A DNA stretch of 64,000 nt from Streptomyces qinglanensis. GTDB lineage: Bacteria > Actinomycetota > Actinomycetes > Streptomycetales > Streptomycetaceae. The notes beneath the pieces were generated by a model. The model did not search any database. It was not told where the DNA came from and saw nothing but the letters and a program-made list of their open reading frames with translations. Location of the stretch: NCBI RefSeq assembly GCF_900111245.1, contig NZ_FOGO01000006.1, positions 62,001 through 126,000 on the forward strand, read 5' to 3'. Positions within the stretch are counted from its first letter, which is position 1, and each line of letters opens with the position of its first letter. Shown one piece after another: positions 35,366 to 44,593 of the stretch. The position numbers were made by a program, and so were the translations under genes.

Positions 35366-36127
35366 ATGGATTCCGTACCCGGAGTGCCCTGCTGGGTCAG
35401 TCTGACCGTCCGTGACCGGCAGGCCACCGAGGACTTCTACGGCTCCGTGCTGGGCTGGTCCTTCACCGACAGCTCCCTGGGCCCCGGATTCCGCACAGCC
35501 ACCAGGGAAGGCGACCCGGTGGCGGGCTTCAACGAGGCAGCCGTCTCCTGGCAGCTTCCCGTCCGCTGGACGGTGTTCTTCTCCGTGGACGACGCCGACC
35601 TGGTCTGCGAGCGGGTCCGCGAGCGGGGTGCCACCGTCGCCGTCGGCCCGCTCCGGGTCGGCGAGGGCCGGGCGGCCATGGCCGCCGACCCCTACGGTGC
35701 GGCGTTCGGCGTCTGGCAGGGGGAACTGCCGCGCGGCTGGGCGGTCGGCGCGGGGCACGCACCGGCCTGGCTGGAGCTGCGCACCGGTGACGCCTTCGCC
35801 GCGGCGCTCTTCTACGGTGCCGTGCTCGACTGGACGAAGAACCCCAGCCACGGGGTGAGTTACGAGGAGCAGAGCGACGAGGTGCACATCCTGGTGGACG
35901 GCGAGACTGTCGCCGGGCTCCGCGGAGGCGGCATCGAGGCCGCTTCCGACCCCCAGATCCGCACCCGTTGGGACGTGTACTTCCGCGCGTCCGACATCGA
36001 CGCGGCGCTGAGTGCGGCGGAGCGGACGGGCGGCACCGTGGTCTCCCCCGTCCAGCACGCTCCGCACGGCCGGGTCGCCACCGTCCGCGACCCGGACGGC
36101 GGGCTCTTCCGCCTGCTCGGCATCTGA
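35366..36127 (+). CDS. two-domain VOC-family protein
   Basis: This is a 253-residue tandem vicinal-oxygen-chelate protein. The first unit is CWVSLTVRDRQATEDFYGSVLGW to FGVWQ (1-118); the second runs from AWLELRTGDAFAAALFYGAVLDW to FRLLGI (about 130-253). Similar proteins are glyoxalase/hydroxylase-like and are often induced by antibiotics or stress. The ATG at 35366 is used; the GTG one codon earlier is in frame but is not needed. Confidence 0.9.
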   Translation: MDSVPGVPCWVSLTVRDRQATEDFYGSVLGWSFTDSSLGPGFRTATREGDPVAGFNEAAVSWQLPVRWTVFFSVDDADLVCERVRERGATVAVGPLRVGEGRAAMAADPYGAAFGVWQGELPRGWAVGAGHAPAWLELRTGDAFAAALFYGAVLDWTKNPSHGVSYEEQSDEVHILVDGETVAGLRGGGIEAASDPQIRTRWDVYFRASDIDAALSAAERTGGTVVSPVQHAPHGRVATVRDPDGGLFRLLGI

Positions 36128-36258
36128 CGCCGGAAACCGGGCCCGGCGGCCGGCCCCGTCCCCACGCGGACCGGCCCCGTCCCGGCGCGGACCGGCGGCT
36201 GCCGTGCCGGGTGGTGCGGTGCCGCACGCGGCTCCCCGGCCCGCGCCGCGGGCCCGCC

Positions 36259-36474
36259 TCAGCCCTTCCGGTTCTGCTGCAGCACGTCGTGGCAGACCAG
36301 GCAGATCATCCGGCGCGAGTCGCGCGAGGACCAGACCTGGCCGACGCTCATCGAGCGCCGCACCGGCTCGGGGTCGCTGTGCAGGTGGCGGTCGCATACA
36401 CCTACCCCGCAGTCGACGCAGACCGCCAGGGCCGAGGTCTCGGTGCCCTCCTTGAAGCAGTCGTAGCAGTGCAT
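36259..36474 (-). CDS. DUF2180 small zinc-ribbon-like protein
   Basis: This 71-residue Cys/His-rich protein begins MHCYDCFKEG, with CVDCGVGVCDRHLH and later MICLVCHDV, the cysteine pattern of the actinobacterial DUF2180 family. It probably binds one or two zinc ions. A GAGAGAGGG purine run precedes the ATG. The role is unknown. Confidence 0.88.
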   Translation of the reverse strand: MHCYDCFKEGTETSALAVCVDCGVGVCDRHLHSDPEPVRRSMSVGQVWSSRDSRRMICLVCHDVLQQNRKG

Positions 36475-36645
36475 GACGCCCCCTCTCTCGGAGCCGTAAG
36501 GGCGGACTGTGCGCGAGTTCCCCTCCGTACGGCGCCGTACGCATCGGTACGGCCGTTCGGCGCAGCGCATGCCCCCGGCGGTGCGCCGAACGGCGCTCGG
36601 CGGCTGCGCCGGCCGGGGCGCCGGGCCGGTGCTTCCGGCTCGGGG

Positions 36646-37638
36646 TCAGTAGCCCCGCGCGGCGCGGACGGCCAGGCCGGGAAGCCGCCCCGCGCCCAGC
36701 GCGAGCCACGCCGCGCGGAAGTCGGCCAGGACGTCGGCGGCGGTGGTGGGCCCGGCTGAGTGTGCGGTGAGAGTGGTGCGGGGCAGCTCCCAGGCCGGTG
36801 CCCCGGGCCCGGCGGGCTCCTCCGGCAGGACGTCCAGCACCGCGTGCGCCACCCGGCCCTCCTCCAGCGCCCGGCCGAGTGCCTCGGTGCGCACGGTGGC
36901 GCCCCGGCCCACATTGAGGAACGTCGCACCGGCCGGCGCGCCGAAGAACCCCGAGCCCAGGAGTCCCTCCGTGGCGGGGGTGAGCGGCAGCGCGCCGACC
37001 ACCCAGCGCGCCGCCCCCAGGGCCGCGACCAGCTCCGCCGACGGCGCACCGGAGCCGTCCGGGGCGCAGGAGCCGTCCGGGGCGCCGAGCGCGACGACCT
37101 CGTCGAAGCCGGGCACCGGACGCGCGGTGCGGGCCGCCCCGACCGTGCGCACCCCGCAGGGGCGCAGTGCGGCGGCGATGCCCGCACCGATACCGCCGGT
37201 CCCGAGAACGACGGCGAGGGTGCCGTCGGCCAGTTCCGTGGGCAGCCGGTTCCAGGTGCGCGAGGTCTGCTGCTCCAGGAAGGCCGGGATCTGCTGCAGC
37301 TCGGCCAGCACCCAGGCCAGTACGTACTGGCCGATCCGCTCCCCCATCCGCCCGACCGTGCGGGTCAGCAGCGTCCCGGGCGGCCAGCCGGCGGACGCCG
37401 CCAGCAGCGCGTCGACCCCGGCGTTGGTGCTGTGCATCCACAGCAGCCGCTCGCCGGGGCCGAGTTCGGGCAGGGCGGGGCCCACATGGACCCGCGGCCC
37501 GGTACCGGGGCCCAGCGGACGCCGGACGAGTTCCTCGACGCCCGCACGCACCGGCGCCGGCAGCCCGGGGTCGACGGTGACGGCAGCGCCCTCCAGTTCC
37601 CGTCCGATCCGTCGGGGGTCCACGCCTTCGATCGCCAT
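36646..37638 (-). CDS. D-isomer-specific 2-hydroxyacid dehydrogenase
   Basis: This is a 330-residue NAD-dependent dehydrogenase. The Rossmann motif GTGGIGAGIA is near residue 147. The catalytic Arg lies in NVGRGATVRTEAL, the Glu region is DVLPEEP, and the His is in LTAHSAG, as expected for the family. An 18-nt duplication (37051-37086) has inserted a second PDGSxA hexapeptide. The substrate is a 2-hydroxy/2-oxo acid of unknown identity. Confidence 0.88.
   Translation of the reverse strand: MAIEGVDPRRIGRELEGAAVTVDPGLPAPVRAGVEELVRRPLGPGTGPRVHVGPALPELGPGERLLWMHSTNAGVDALLAASAGWPPGTLLTRTVGRMGERIGQYVLAWVLAELQQIPAFLEQQTSRTWNRLPTELADGTLAVVLGTGGIGAGIAAALRPCGVRTVGAARTARPVPGFDEVVALGAPDGSCAPDGSGAPSAELVAALGAARWVVGALPLTPATEGLLGSGFFGAPAGATFLNVGRGATVRTEALGRALEEGRVAHAVLDVLPEEPAGPGAPAWELPRTTLTAHSAGPTTAADVLADFRAAWLALGAGRLPGLAVRAARGY
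37051..37086 (+). repeat. two 18-nt units in the hydroxyacid dehydrogenase gene
   Basis: ggagccgtccggggcgca is followed directly by a copy with one change; it is in frame on the reverse strand and encodes PDGSCA/PDGSGA-type hexapeptides. Confidence 0.85.
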
Positions 37639-37702
37639 CGGCCTTCCTCTCCGTCGCCCCGGCCCCGGTGGCGTCCTCGGCCGCGCTGCTGCGGCTGTCA
37701 GG

Positions 37703-37894
37703 TCACGAGGACGCGGCGATGTGCCAGCTTCCGACCTGACGGTACTGCGAGTCGTAGACCTCCGATCCGTCGCCCGGCTCCAGTGCGTAGTGCCGCAGGT
37801 TGCCGCCCCAGTACCGCAGTGCCCGGCCCAATTCGGCCACGGCCTCCCCCTCGCCCTGCATGCCGCTGATGTCCACCTCGAGCACGAACTTCAT
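37703..37894 (-). CDS. small hypothetical protein
   Basis: This 63-residue protein (MKFVLEVDISGMQGEGEAV to VGSWHIAASS) has a strong ribosome site GGAGGTCCGAG before the ATG and normal codon use. The composition suggests a beta-alpha-beta fold, with HYALEPGDGSEVYDSQYR resembling a dimeric ligand-binding edge. I do not recognise a named family. Confidence 0.7.
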   Translation of the reverse strand: MKFVLEVDISGMQGEGEAVAELGRALRYWGGNLRHYALEPGDGSEVYDSQYRQVGSWHIAASS

Positions 37895-38580
37895 CTCGGA
37901 CCTCCTCCGCTCTGTTGCACGGGGCGCAGTTTCCGGTGGCGGCGCGCCCTCGACACCTTCCATCGTTTCATTGAAGCTCCTGTGGGGACTTTTGATCAGC
38001 ATCACGCCACTGAGGCAGGAGTCACTGCGGCAGAAGCCTCAAATCCGCGTCCAACGTCGAATCGACCGGCGGCGGTGTGGAGGGGGAGGAGGTGTGACCG
38101 AGACACCCGCCAAAGGGGCAACGGGATGATCTTGAACTCCTGAGCACCGTCTACCCGTCACCCCTTCGGCTCAGTGTCGTTGGTGGCGATGTTGAGCGCC
38201 GTCTGGGTCCTGGGGTGGGTTGTGACATCGATCGAACGGACCGCGTATCCGCGGTTCAAGCGGCTCATCACCGCGCATGAGCTGCACCTGTTCTCTCTCT
38301 CTCCCCCCCCCGAGCCGCGATGAGCTGGAGTGGGCGGCCGATGCCACGGACGGCGATGCGTCGGGGCACATGGGACGCCTCACCTGCGGAGACGTGGCCG
38401 GGGCGATCCGCTGTCGCAGCGAATACGCTGATTACCGCGACAGCGGAGCGGGGCGCCGAGCAGGACAGATGGGCAGGGGGCGCCGGGGAGTCAGGCATCG
38501 GCACTCGGAGGCAAGTGTTGCCGTGAACTTGTGCGAACGCGCACCGGGCTCTCGGTACTGGGGACACGGATTCGAGGCTG
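37895..38580. other. 686-nt region holding a transposase remnant
   Basis: Apart from the Tn3-type fragment at 38184-38375 and its CT/C homopolymer patch near 38293-38311, no gene is supported. The sequence is less GC-saturated than its surroundings and marks the left edge of the apparently acquired segment. Confidence 0.6.
38184..38375 (+). pseudogene. Tn3-family transposase N-terminal fragment, frameshifted
   Basis: One frame encodes SIERTAYPRFKRLITAHELH, followed by LF, the conserved beginning of Tn3-family (DUF4158) transposases. The match moves to another frame across a C-rich tract near 38305 and continues as RDELEWAADATDGDA. The fragment then ends without the rest of the roughly 1000-residue protein. 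It is therefore a truncated and frameshifted remnant. The family call rests on recognition of the motif, not a search. Confidence 0.65.
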
Positions 38581-39252
38581 TCAGCCGACGGCCGGCCGGG
38601 ATGCGTCGAGAGCGGAGCGGTGCCGATCCACGATTCCCTCGACGATTCTCATCAGGCGGTCCCCCGCCCGATCGATGCTTCCGTTCTGCGTGCTGACCTG
38701 CGCGCCTTCGAGTACGAAGGTGATCTCGGCTGCGGCCTGCTCGGGGTCGGGCAGCCCGGCCTCGGCGCACAGGCCCACCAGCCTGCGGGTCTGGTGGGCC
38801 TTGTGCTCCTCGATCACTTGCCGCGCGGGATGAGAGCGGTCGGGCAGTTCGGCCAGGGAGTTGATGAACGGGCAGCCCCGGTGCGAGATGGCCGGCAATC
38901 CTTCGGCGATGAAGCGGGCCAAGCCCATGATCTGCTCCCTGGGCCGGCCGGGGTATTCCATCCGGACCCGGTCGAAGGCCGCCTGGTAGTCGGCGGCGAC
39001 GATCCGCATCCACTCCGCGACCAGCACGTCCTTGGTCTCGAAGTGCCGGTAGATCGCCATTTTGGTGGTCGCGGCCTTCTCGGCGATCGCCTGGACGCTC
39101 ACCCGCCGGATTCCCTCGCTCTGGAAGAGCTCTTCCGCCGCGTCGAGGATGCGCTCGCGGGGCGGCAGTTTCGCCACCCTGCTCGGCCTGCCGGCGGTCG
39201 ACGCCATGGCTGCTCCGTGACGTCCGCTCGGGTGCGGGGCCTCTTGTGTCAT
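38581..39252 (-). CDS. TetR/AcrR-family repressor
   Basis: This is a 223-residue regulator. The N-terminal helix-turn-helix reads RERILDAAEELFQSEGIRRVSVQAIAEKAATTKMAIYRHF; the ligand-binding part includes RFIAEGLPAISHRGCPFINS. The ATG at 39252 is chosen because TAGGAG precedes it; an in-frame ATG at 39279 would collide with the operator. It is divergent from the amidase gene and, given the palindrome between them, probably represses both itself and the amidase/hydrolase genes until a substrate appears. Confidence 0.92.
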   Translation of the reverse strand: MTQEAPHPSGRHGAAMASTAGRPSRVAKLPPRERILDAAEELFQSEGIRRVSVQAIAEKAATTKMAIYRHFETKDVLVAEWMRIVAADYQAAFDRVRMEYPGRPREQIMGLARFIAEGLPAISHRGCPFINSLAELPDRSHPARQVIEEHKAHQTRRLVGLCAEAGLPDPEQAAAEITFVLEGAQVSTQNGSIDRAGDRLMRIVEGIVDRHRSALDASRPAVG

Positions 39253-39280
39253 CGCTCCTACGGTACCACTTCGTTCCATG

Positions 39281-39298
39281 CGATACCGTTCGGTATCG
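39281..39298. promoter_or_regulatory. TetR operator candidate
   Basis: CGATACCGTTCGGTATCG has perfect 8-bp arms with a 2-bp centre and lies between the TetR and amidase starts. A related half-site (cggtacc) sits at 39261. It overlaps the -35 region of a possible amidase promoter. Confidence 0.8.
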
Positions 39299-39316
39299 TC
39301 AGAGACTCAGTAGTAT
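39289..39316 (+). promoter_or_regulatory. candidate amidase promoter
   Basis: A -10-like TAGTAT at 39311-39316 is preceded by TTCGGT at 39289-39294, 16 nt upstream, which falls within the TetR palindrome. Matches to consensus are partial. Confidence 0.4.
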
Positions 39317-39339
39317 TGTTCTTTCCGCCAGGAGTAAAA

Positions 39340-40791
39340 GTGAGAGTTGCCGAGTACGTGAACTATGACGCGGTCGGACTCGCGGAACTGGTGGCCGAAG
39401 GGGAGGTGACCGCCGCCGAACTGCAAGCAGCCGCGCTCGAGGCCACGCAGGGGGTCGATCCGCAGATCAACGCCGTCGTGGAGACCTGGCCGGCCGACGA
39501 CGAGCCCAAGCCCGGCAGCACACCGCTGGCCGGGGTCCCTTTCCTGATCAAGGACATCGGAGCCGCCATGGCCGGGCGGCGCATGGAGCTGGGCAGCCGC
39601 CTTGCGGCCGGCCACGTCGCACGCGCCGACTCCTTCCTCGTGCTGCGCTTGCGTCGCGCCGGACTGCTGACGTTCGGACGTACCGCGACATCGGAGATGG
39701 CCTACAGCATCACGACAGAACCAGTGCTGTACGGCGCGACCCGTAACCCGTGGAACCTGGAGCGGAGCGCGGGCGGATCCAGCGGGGGCGCGGGCGCGGC
39801 CGTAGCTGCCGGGGTCGTACCGCTTGCCCACGGCACCGACGCCGCCGGCTCGCTCCGTGTCCCCGCCGCCCACAACGGCCTCTTCGGGCTGAAGCCCACC
39901 CGCGGCCGGGTCTCCATGGGCCCCGACTTCGACGAGCTCTTCAGCGGCCTGGCCGTGCCCGGCAGCGTCAGCCGCACGGTCCGCGACAGTGCGGCCCTGC
40001 TCGACCAGATCAGCGGCCCGGAACCGGGTGACCCCTACTTCGCCCAACAGCCGTCCCGGCCGTACACGGAGGAAGTCACCCGCCACCCGGGCCGGCTGCG
40101 GATCGGTGTCCTCACCCAGGCATGGGGCGGACGCCGCACCACCGCACCGGTGGCCGACGCCCTCTCTCGTACCGCGGGTCTGCTCGAATCCCTCGGCCAC
40201 CAGGTGAGGGAGGCCGAGGTCGACCTCGGGGCCGACTGGGAGGAGTACGTCCTGGCCAACGCCCATCTGTTCACGGCGAACCTCGCGGCCACGGTCGACG
40301 AGCTGGCTGCCGCCTTCGGCCGGCCCATCGATTCCTCCACCCTCGAACCGGCGACCCTCGCCGGCTACCACTACGGGCAGCGGGTCAGCGGCGCCCAGTT
40401 CGTCGCCGCTCTCACGATCCGAAACCGTGTCTCCCGCAGCCTGGCCCGGTACTTCGACGCCTACGACATCTTGCTCACCCCGACCGTGCCGGAGCTTCCC
40501 ACGCCCCTGGGCGCCTATGCCGAGAGCGCGCAGACGCTGGACGGCCTCGGCTGGATCGACACCGTCTTCGACCGCTCTCCGTTCACCATGCCTTTCAACA
40601 TGGCGGGCACGCCCGCCATGTCCGTGCCGCTGACGGCCGACGCGGAAACGGGGCTTCCGATCGGTATGCAGTTCGCCGCCGGATACGGCCTCGAGAGCCG
40701 CCTCTTCCGCCTCGCCGGCCAGTTGGAGCAGGCCAGCCCGTGGTCGGGCCGAATCCCCACGGTGTGGGCAGGGAATCGCACGGACCACTGA
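39340..40791 (+). CDS. amidase signature family enzyme
   Basis: This 483-residue amide hydrolase has a complete Ser-cisSer-Lys triad: Lys71 (PFLIKDIG), Ser147 (AGGSSGG) and Ser171 ([11 protein letters not shown]). Length is normal. The GTG at 39340 is preceded by CAGGAGT with ideal spacing. The substrate is unknown; the regulator and the alpha/beta hydrolase downstream suggest a small catabolic or detoxification unit. A decayed partial duplicate of its 3' end lies after the hydrolase gene. Confidence 0.92.
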   Translation: MRVAEYVNYDAVGLAELVAEGEVTAAELQAAALEATQGVDPQINAVVETWPADDEPKPGSTPLAGVPFLIKDIGAAMAGRRMELGSRLAAGHVARADSFLVLRLRRAGLLTFGRTATSEMAYSITTEPVLYGATRNPWNLERSAGGSSGGAGAAVAAGVVPLAHGTDAAGSLRVPAAHNGLFGLKPTRGRVSMGPDFDELFSGLAVPGSVSRTVRDSAALLDQISGPEPGDPYFAQQPSRPYTEEVTRHPGRLRIGVLTQAWGGRRTTAPVADALSRTAGLLESLGHQVREAEVDLGADWEEYVLANAHLFTANLAATVDELAAAFGRPIDSSTLEPATLAGYHYGQRVSGAQFVAALTIRNRVSRSLARYFDAYDILLTPTVPELPTPLGAYAESAQTLDGLGWIDTVFDRSPFTMPFNMAGTPAMSVPLTADAETGLPIGMQFAAGYGLESRLFRLAGQLEQASPWSGRIPTVWAGNRTDH

Positions 40792-40963
40792 GAAGCGCCC
40801 CTGCAGCCGGGAGCCAACGAGCCATGCGCTGAGCGAGTGGGAGAAGTGCCTCGCGCATGCCGTCCTGGTACGGCAGGACCCCGCACACGGTCACGGTGCG
40901 GGGTCCTGCACCACCCTCGATTGTCGGCCCCACCTGCCGACGTTCCACGAAGGAGTCCCGCTC

Positions 40964-41884
40964 ATGCCCGCGGTTTCCAACTCCAGCACACGCCGCGACG
41001 TCGAATTCGACGCGGACGGCACCACATTGCGCGGCTGGTTCTATCCGGCCCCTGACAGTGCCCCGACCGCCGCCGTCGTCATGGCGCACGGGTTCTCCCT
41101 GGTCAAGGAGGCGTACCTGGACCGCTACGCCGAGCGGTTCGTCGCCGCCGGGCTGGCGGTGCTGGTCTACGATCACCGCAACTTCGGTGCGAGCGACGGC
41201 AGTCCTCGCCAGGAGATCGATCCGTGGCGTCAGATCGAGGACTACCGGCACGCCATCACCTACGCCAGCACACTGCCGGAGGTCGACCCCGACCTGATCG
41301 GGGTCTGGGGGACCAGTTACAGCGGCGGGCACGCCATCGTCGTGGCGGCCGACGACCTGCGGGTCAAGGCCGTGGTCTGCCAGACCCCCGCGGTCAACGG
41401 CGTGCAGACCGGATGGCGGCGTATTCCCATGACGCAATTGGCGGCAGCCGGTGAGCGGTTCGCGGCTGAGCGGATCGCCCGTATGCAGACCGGCGAAGTC
41501 GCGACACGCCCGGTGATCGGCGACGCTGCCGACGGCCCCGTCTACGCCGCCGACGACGCGTTCGACTACTTCACCGCGGTCGGAGAGATCGCCCCGTCGT
41601 GGCGCAACGAGGTCACCGTCCGCACCGGCGAGTGGAGCCGCGCCTACAACGCCGGCGACCATATCGAGAGGGTAAGTCCCAGGCCGCTGCTGATGATCGT
41701 CGCAGACGACGACACCACGTCGGGCACCGACTTGCAGTTGTCCGCCTTCAACCGAGCGTTGGAGCCCAAATGGCTGCAGATCATACCCGGCGGCCACTAC
41801 GGCCCCTATGTCGAACAGTTCGAGGCCACCTCCTCGGCCGCCGCCGAGTTCTTCGCGACCCACCTGCACACGAGCCGCCGCTGA
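40964..41884 (+). CDS. alpha/beta hydrolase (DUF-type serine hydrolase)
   Basis: This 306-residue enzyme has the nucleophile elbow GTSYSGG near residue 111, an oxyanion-loop HGFSLVKEAYLD near 45, the acid in VADDDTTSG near 247 and the base in PGGHYGPY near 275. It lies 172 nt after the amidase gene in the same direction and is probably co-regulated with it. It resembles acetyl-xylan-esterase/dienelactone-hydrolase-like proteins; the substrate is unknown. Confidence 0.88.
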   Translation: MPAVSNSSTRRDVEFDADGTTLRGWFYPAPDSAPTAAVVMAHGFSLVKEAYLDRYAERFVAAGLAVLVYDHRNFGASDGSPRQEIDPWRQIEDYRHAITYASTLPEVDPDLIGVWGTSYSGGHAIVVAADDLRVKAVVCQTPAVNGVQTGWRRIPMTQLAAAGERFAAERIARMQTGEVATRPVIGDAADGPVYAADDAFDYFTAVGEIAPSWRNEVTVRTGEWSRAYNAGDHIERVSPRPLLMIVADDDTTSGTDLQLSAFNRALEPKWLQIIPGGHYGPYVEQFEATSSAAAEFFATHLHTSRR

Positions 41885-42383
41885 CCATGCGAACTGCTCC
41901 CTTCGATCGTTCATGAACGGTCTGTCACGGCAGGTGCAGGACGTGTTCTGTAACGTTTCGCCGCGGCGGGATGCTGTGCCCGCGGACGTCGGGCCGCCGC
42001 GGGCAGAGGCGCTGGACGGCCTCGGCAGGAATGCGGCGCGTCTTCGACCGGTCGTCGTTCCATGCGGCAGGCATGCCCGCCACGTCCGTGCCGGCGAAGG
42101 CCGACGCCGGGACGGGGCTCCCGCCTGGTATGCAGTTCGCCGCCGGTTACGGGCTCGAAGGCAGCCTCTACCGTCTCGCTGGACAACTCGAACTCTCCTT
42201 TGGCGCGTATCCCGGTCACACCCCGGGAGGGACGGCCTCGGCTGCCGACGACGAGGCGGGCCGGGGAACGGCGCACGGCACGCTCGCGCGCCGCACCCGG
42301 CGCCCGCGGCCCGCCGACGCCGAAGCGGACGCGCCGTCCTTCGGGGAGACTCCCCCGACCGCCCGCCCGCGGAGGCTTCGGGC
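41885..42383. other. 499-nt stretch with only a decayed gene
   Basis: Between the hydrolase and ABC1 kinase genes there is no intact gene. The only interpretable content is the amidase relic at 42006-42230; flanking sequence has no recognisable signal. Confidence 0.6.
42006..42230 (+). pseudogene. amidase C-terminal fragment (degenerate duplicate)
   Basis: Translated segments EALDGLG (one frame) and VFDRSSF...[27 protein letters not shown] (next frame) closely match the intact amidase at 40525-40740 ([40 protein letters not shown]). A frameshift near 42030 and a deletion of about five codons after FDRS show it is dead. No start, catalytic triad or upstream half is present. Confidence 0.85.
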
Positions 42384-43907
42384 TCAGCGGCGGCCGATGT
42401 GCCTGCTGACGTACCACGCAAGCGCGGCCGCCGTCAGGACGCGGCGCTCGAAGCGCCTGCTCCGGATGTTCGCGCGGTGGGCGACCAAGGAGAACGGCCG
42501 GGTGACGGCGGCTCGTTGCACTGTCAGTTCACCGGCGGAGATGTTCCGGCCGACGGCCCTGGTGTGCGGGAGCAGGGTCTCGACCGCCGCGATCGCCTGG
42601 AGCGCGGAGTAGCTGAGCTGCCGCTGGGAGAGCAACGTCCTCGCGTGCGCGAGCAGCACCCGGTCCGCCTGGTCGGCCAGCACGTCGACGGCGCTCAGCT
42701 CCGGAGCGATGCAGCGGACCGTTCCCTCGGCGTTGGCGAAGGACTTGCCCAACAGCCCGATCATGGGGTTCGTCTGGATGCCCCGTCGGGTGGAGTGCCG
42801 GAGCAGCTCGGCCAAGGAAGCGCCGAACCGCAGCCGGCTGAGGGGGATCGCCGCCAGCTTGGGGACGACGGTGGACATGTCCTGCTCGAACCCGCTGAGG
42901 TCGGCCCACGGCGTCGGGCGGCCCATCTCGGCCCACGAACGTGCCACGGCGTGTGCGTCGTTGTTGGCCAGTCCCAGGAGCGTCATCATCAGACTGCTGC
43001 TCACATGGCGGTCGATCCGGCCGACCATGCCCCAGTCGATCAGGGTCGTCGGTCCGCCCGGGCAGACGAAGACGTTGCCGGGGTGGGGGTCGGCATGGAA
43101 GCGGTGGTCGATGAAGTACCCCTGGTACATGAACGCCAGGAGGCCGGTGCCGATCCGTTCGCGCTCCTCGGGGGCGAACGCGGCGGGGTCGGCGTCGCGG
43201 ATGCTGGTGCCCGGAGCCCGCTGCTGGATCAGAACTCTCGGCGTCGCGTGCACGACGTCGGGAATCCGTATGCCGGGAACCGCACCGACCGTCCTGCGGG
43301 CCTCGTCCATGTTCGCCGCTTCGAGCGTGAAGTCGAGTTCCTGGCGTACGGCCTCGAACACCACACTCACCATCGCGTGGAAGTCGATCGTCTCGCTCAT
43401 CAGCGGAAACCGCTTGGACAGAACACGCGTGACCAGGCGCAGCAGACGCATGTCGGCCGCCATGACCGACGTGATGCCCGGACGCTGGACCTTCACCACC
43501 ACGGGACGGCCGTCGCTCAGGGTGGCTGCGTAGACCTGGGCAAGGGACGCGCACCCCAAGGGGTTCTGGGAGTCGAAGTGCTGGAAGCGCTGCCGCCAGG
43601 CGCGGCCCAGCTCCGCCTCGAGCACCGGGGACATCCACTCGAACGCGCAGGGCGGCACCCGGTCGTGGAGCCCTGCCAATTCCCCGGCCACAGCGGGCGG
43701 CACGAGATCCTCACGGGTGGAGAGCACCTGCCCGACCTTCACATAGAGCGGACCGAGCCGCTCCAGGGCAGCACGTACCCGTGCCGCGCGCTGCTGCCCG
43801 CGGGTGGTCCGCTCTCCTCCCGCTCCCCGGTCGCCGCTTCTGCTCAGTTCCCCGGCCAGCAGCCCACTCCCGACCGCGAGAAGCAGCCGACCACGTTCAG
43901 CAAGCAC
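42384..43907 (-). CDS. ABC1/UbiB-family atypical kinase
   Basis: This 507-residue membrane-associated kinase-like protein has the family motifs YVKVGQVLSTREDLVP (KxGQ), VVVKVQRPG (lysine strand), HADPHPGN (catalytic loop) and LIDWGMVGRI (DFG-like). The Ala-rich nucleotide loop is degenerate (LGCASLAQVY instead of AAAS). A hydrophobic C-terminus follows. GTG at 43907 is chosen because GGAGG lies 5 nt upstream; the 71-residue longer version adds low-complexity sequence. The family supports quinone or lipid biosynthesis in other organisms. It is divergent from the PUFA-type operon. Confidence 0.85.
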   Translation of the reverse strand: MLAERGRLLLAVGSGLLAGELSRSGDRGAGGERTTRGQQRAARVRAALERLGPLYVKVGQVLSTREDLVPPAVAGELAGLHDRVPPCAFEWMSPVLEAELGRAWRQRFQHFDSQNPLGCASLAQVYAATLSDGRPVVVKVQRPGITSVMAADMRLLRLVTRVLSKRFPLMSETIDFHAMVSVVFEAVRQELDFTLEAANMDEARRTVGAVPGIRIPDVVHATPRVLIQQRAPGTSIRDADPAAFAPEERERIGTGLLAFMYQGYFIDHRFHADPHPGNVFVCPGGPTTLIDWGMVGRIDRHVSSSLMMTLLGLANNDAHAVARSWAEMGRPTPWADLSGFEQDMSTVVPKLAAIPLSRLRFGASLAELLRHSTRRGIQTNPMIGLLGKSFANAEGTVRCIAPELSAVDVLADQADRVLLAHARTLLSQRQLSYSALQAIAAVETLLPHTRAVGRNISAGELTVQRAAVTRPFSLVAHRANIRSRRFERRVLTAAALAWYVSRHIGRR

Positions 43908-44593
43908 CAGCGCCTCCGGTTGGGTACGGGAACGAGCAGGGAAGTCCCGGCCGGGGTCGCCGGGCGGCGAGCGCTGCCCACCGGCAGGGTCCCGTGTGCC
44001 TGTTCCCCGGTGGCAGCAGCGCGGCGGGTGCCGCCCGCGGCGGCGTGTGCCGGGCACCGCCGACGTGATCGCTTGCGGCATATCCAAGGCAATGGCCCGT
44101 TCGGCCACGGGATAAACCATCGGACCGCCCCGGAAGACGACAACGCGTCACGCACGGAATTCCCCCCGCTTCGGAAACCACCCGACCGAAGGAATTGCCG
44201 CGATGAAGGAGGACAGCAGCGCCGAACGGCCACGGGGAGCACCTCCTGCGCGCACCCAGAAACGGTCAGCCAATCGAGTGATTGACCTCCTCGGAAATGC
44301 AGAGGACTCTTAGTGGCAGAGGCAGAACCTGCTCCGATGGAAGCGTCTTCCATCTGGAAACTCTTTCATCGAAGGCAGCCCCGTGCGTGTCTGCGCACCG
44401 AAATACAGCTGCTCGCTTCCACGCATTTGGCCAATACCTTCACGTATTTCGCCGAGACCTTCGCGCCGTTGCGCTCGCCAGGTCGGCATGGCCGGCATGG
44501 CCGGCCCGTCCCCGGACAGCGATCCCTCCGGAGCGCATGCAGTGGGCCTCGCATTCCCGGGTACTCCGCCGCCTCGTGCAGGAAAGGAAACCC
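43908..44593. other. 686-nt divergent region upstream of the synthase operon
   Basis: It carries no supported gene. It is somewhat AT-richer around 44140-44400 and includes a TTGACC hexamer at 44282-44287, but no good -10 at proper spacing. The synthase operon promoter is expected here. Confidence 0.5.

Noticed and set aside
38171..38383. Reverse-strand 70-codon open frame in the gap before the TetR gene
   Set aside because: The opposite strand carries the recognisable transposase fragment; the reverse frame has no motif or ribosome site.
40837..41055. Small forward open frame between amidase and hydrolase
   Set aside because: It overlaps the hydrolase start in another frame and has no ribosome site or family match.
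43908..44120. 71-residue N-terminal extension of the ABC1 kinase
   Set aside because: The extension is Arg/Pro-rich and without similarity; GTG at 43907 has a well placed GGAGG.
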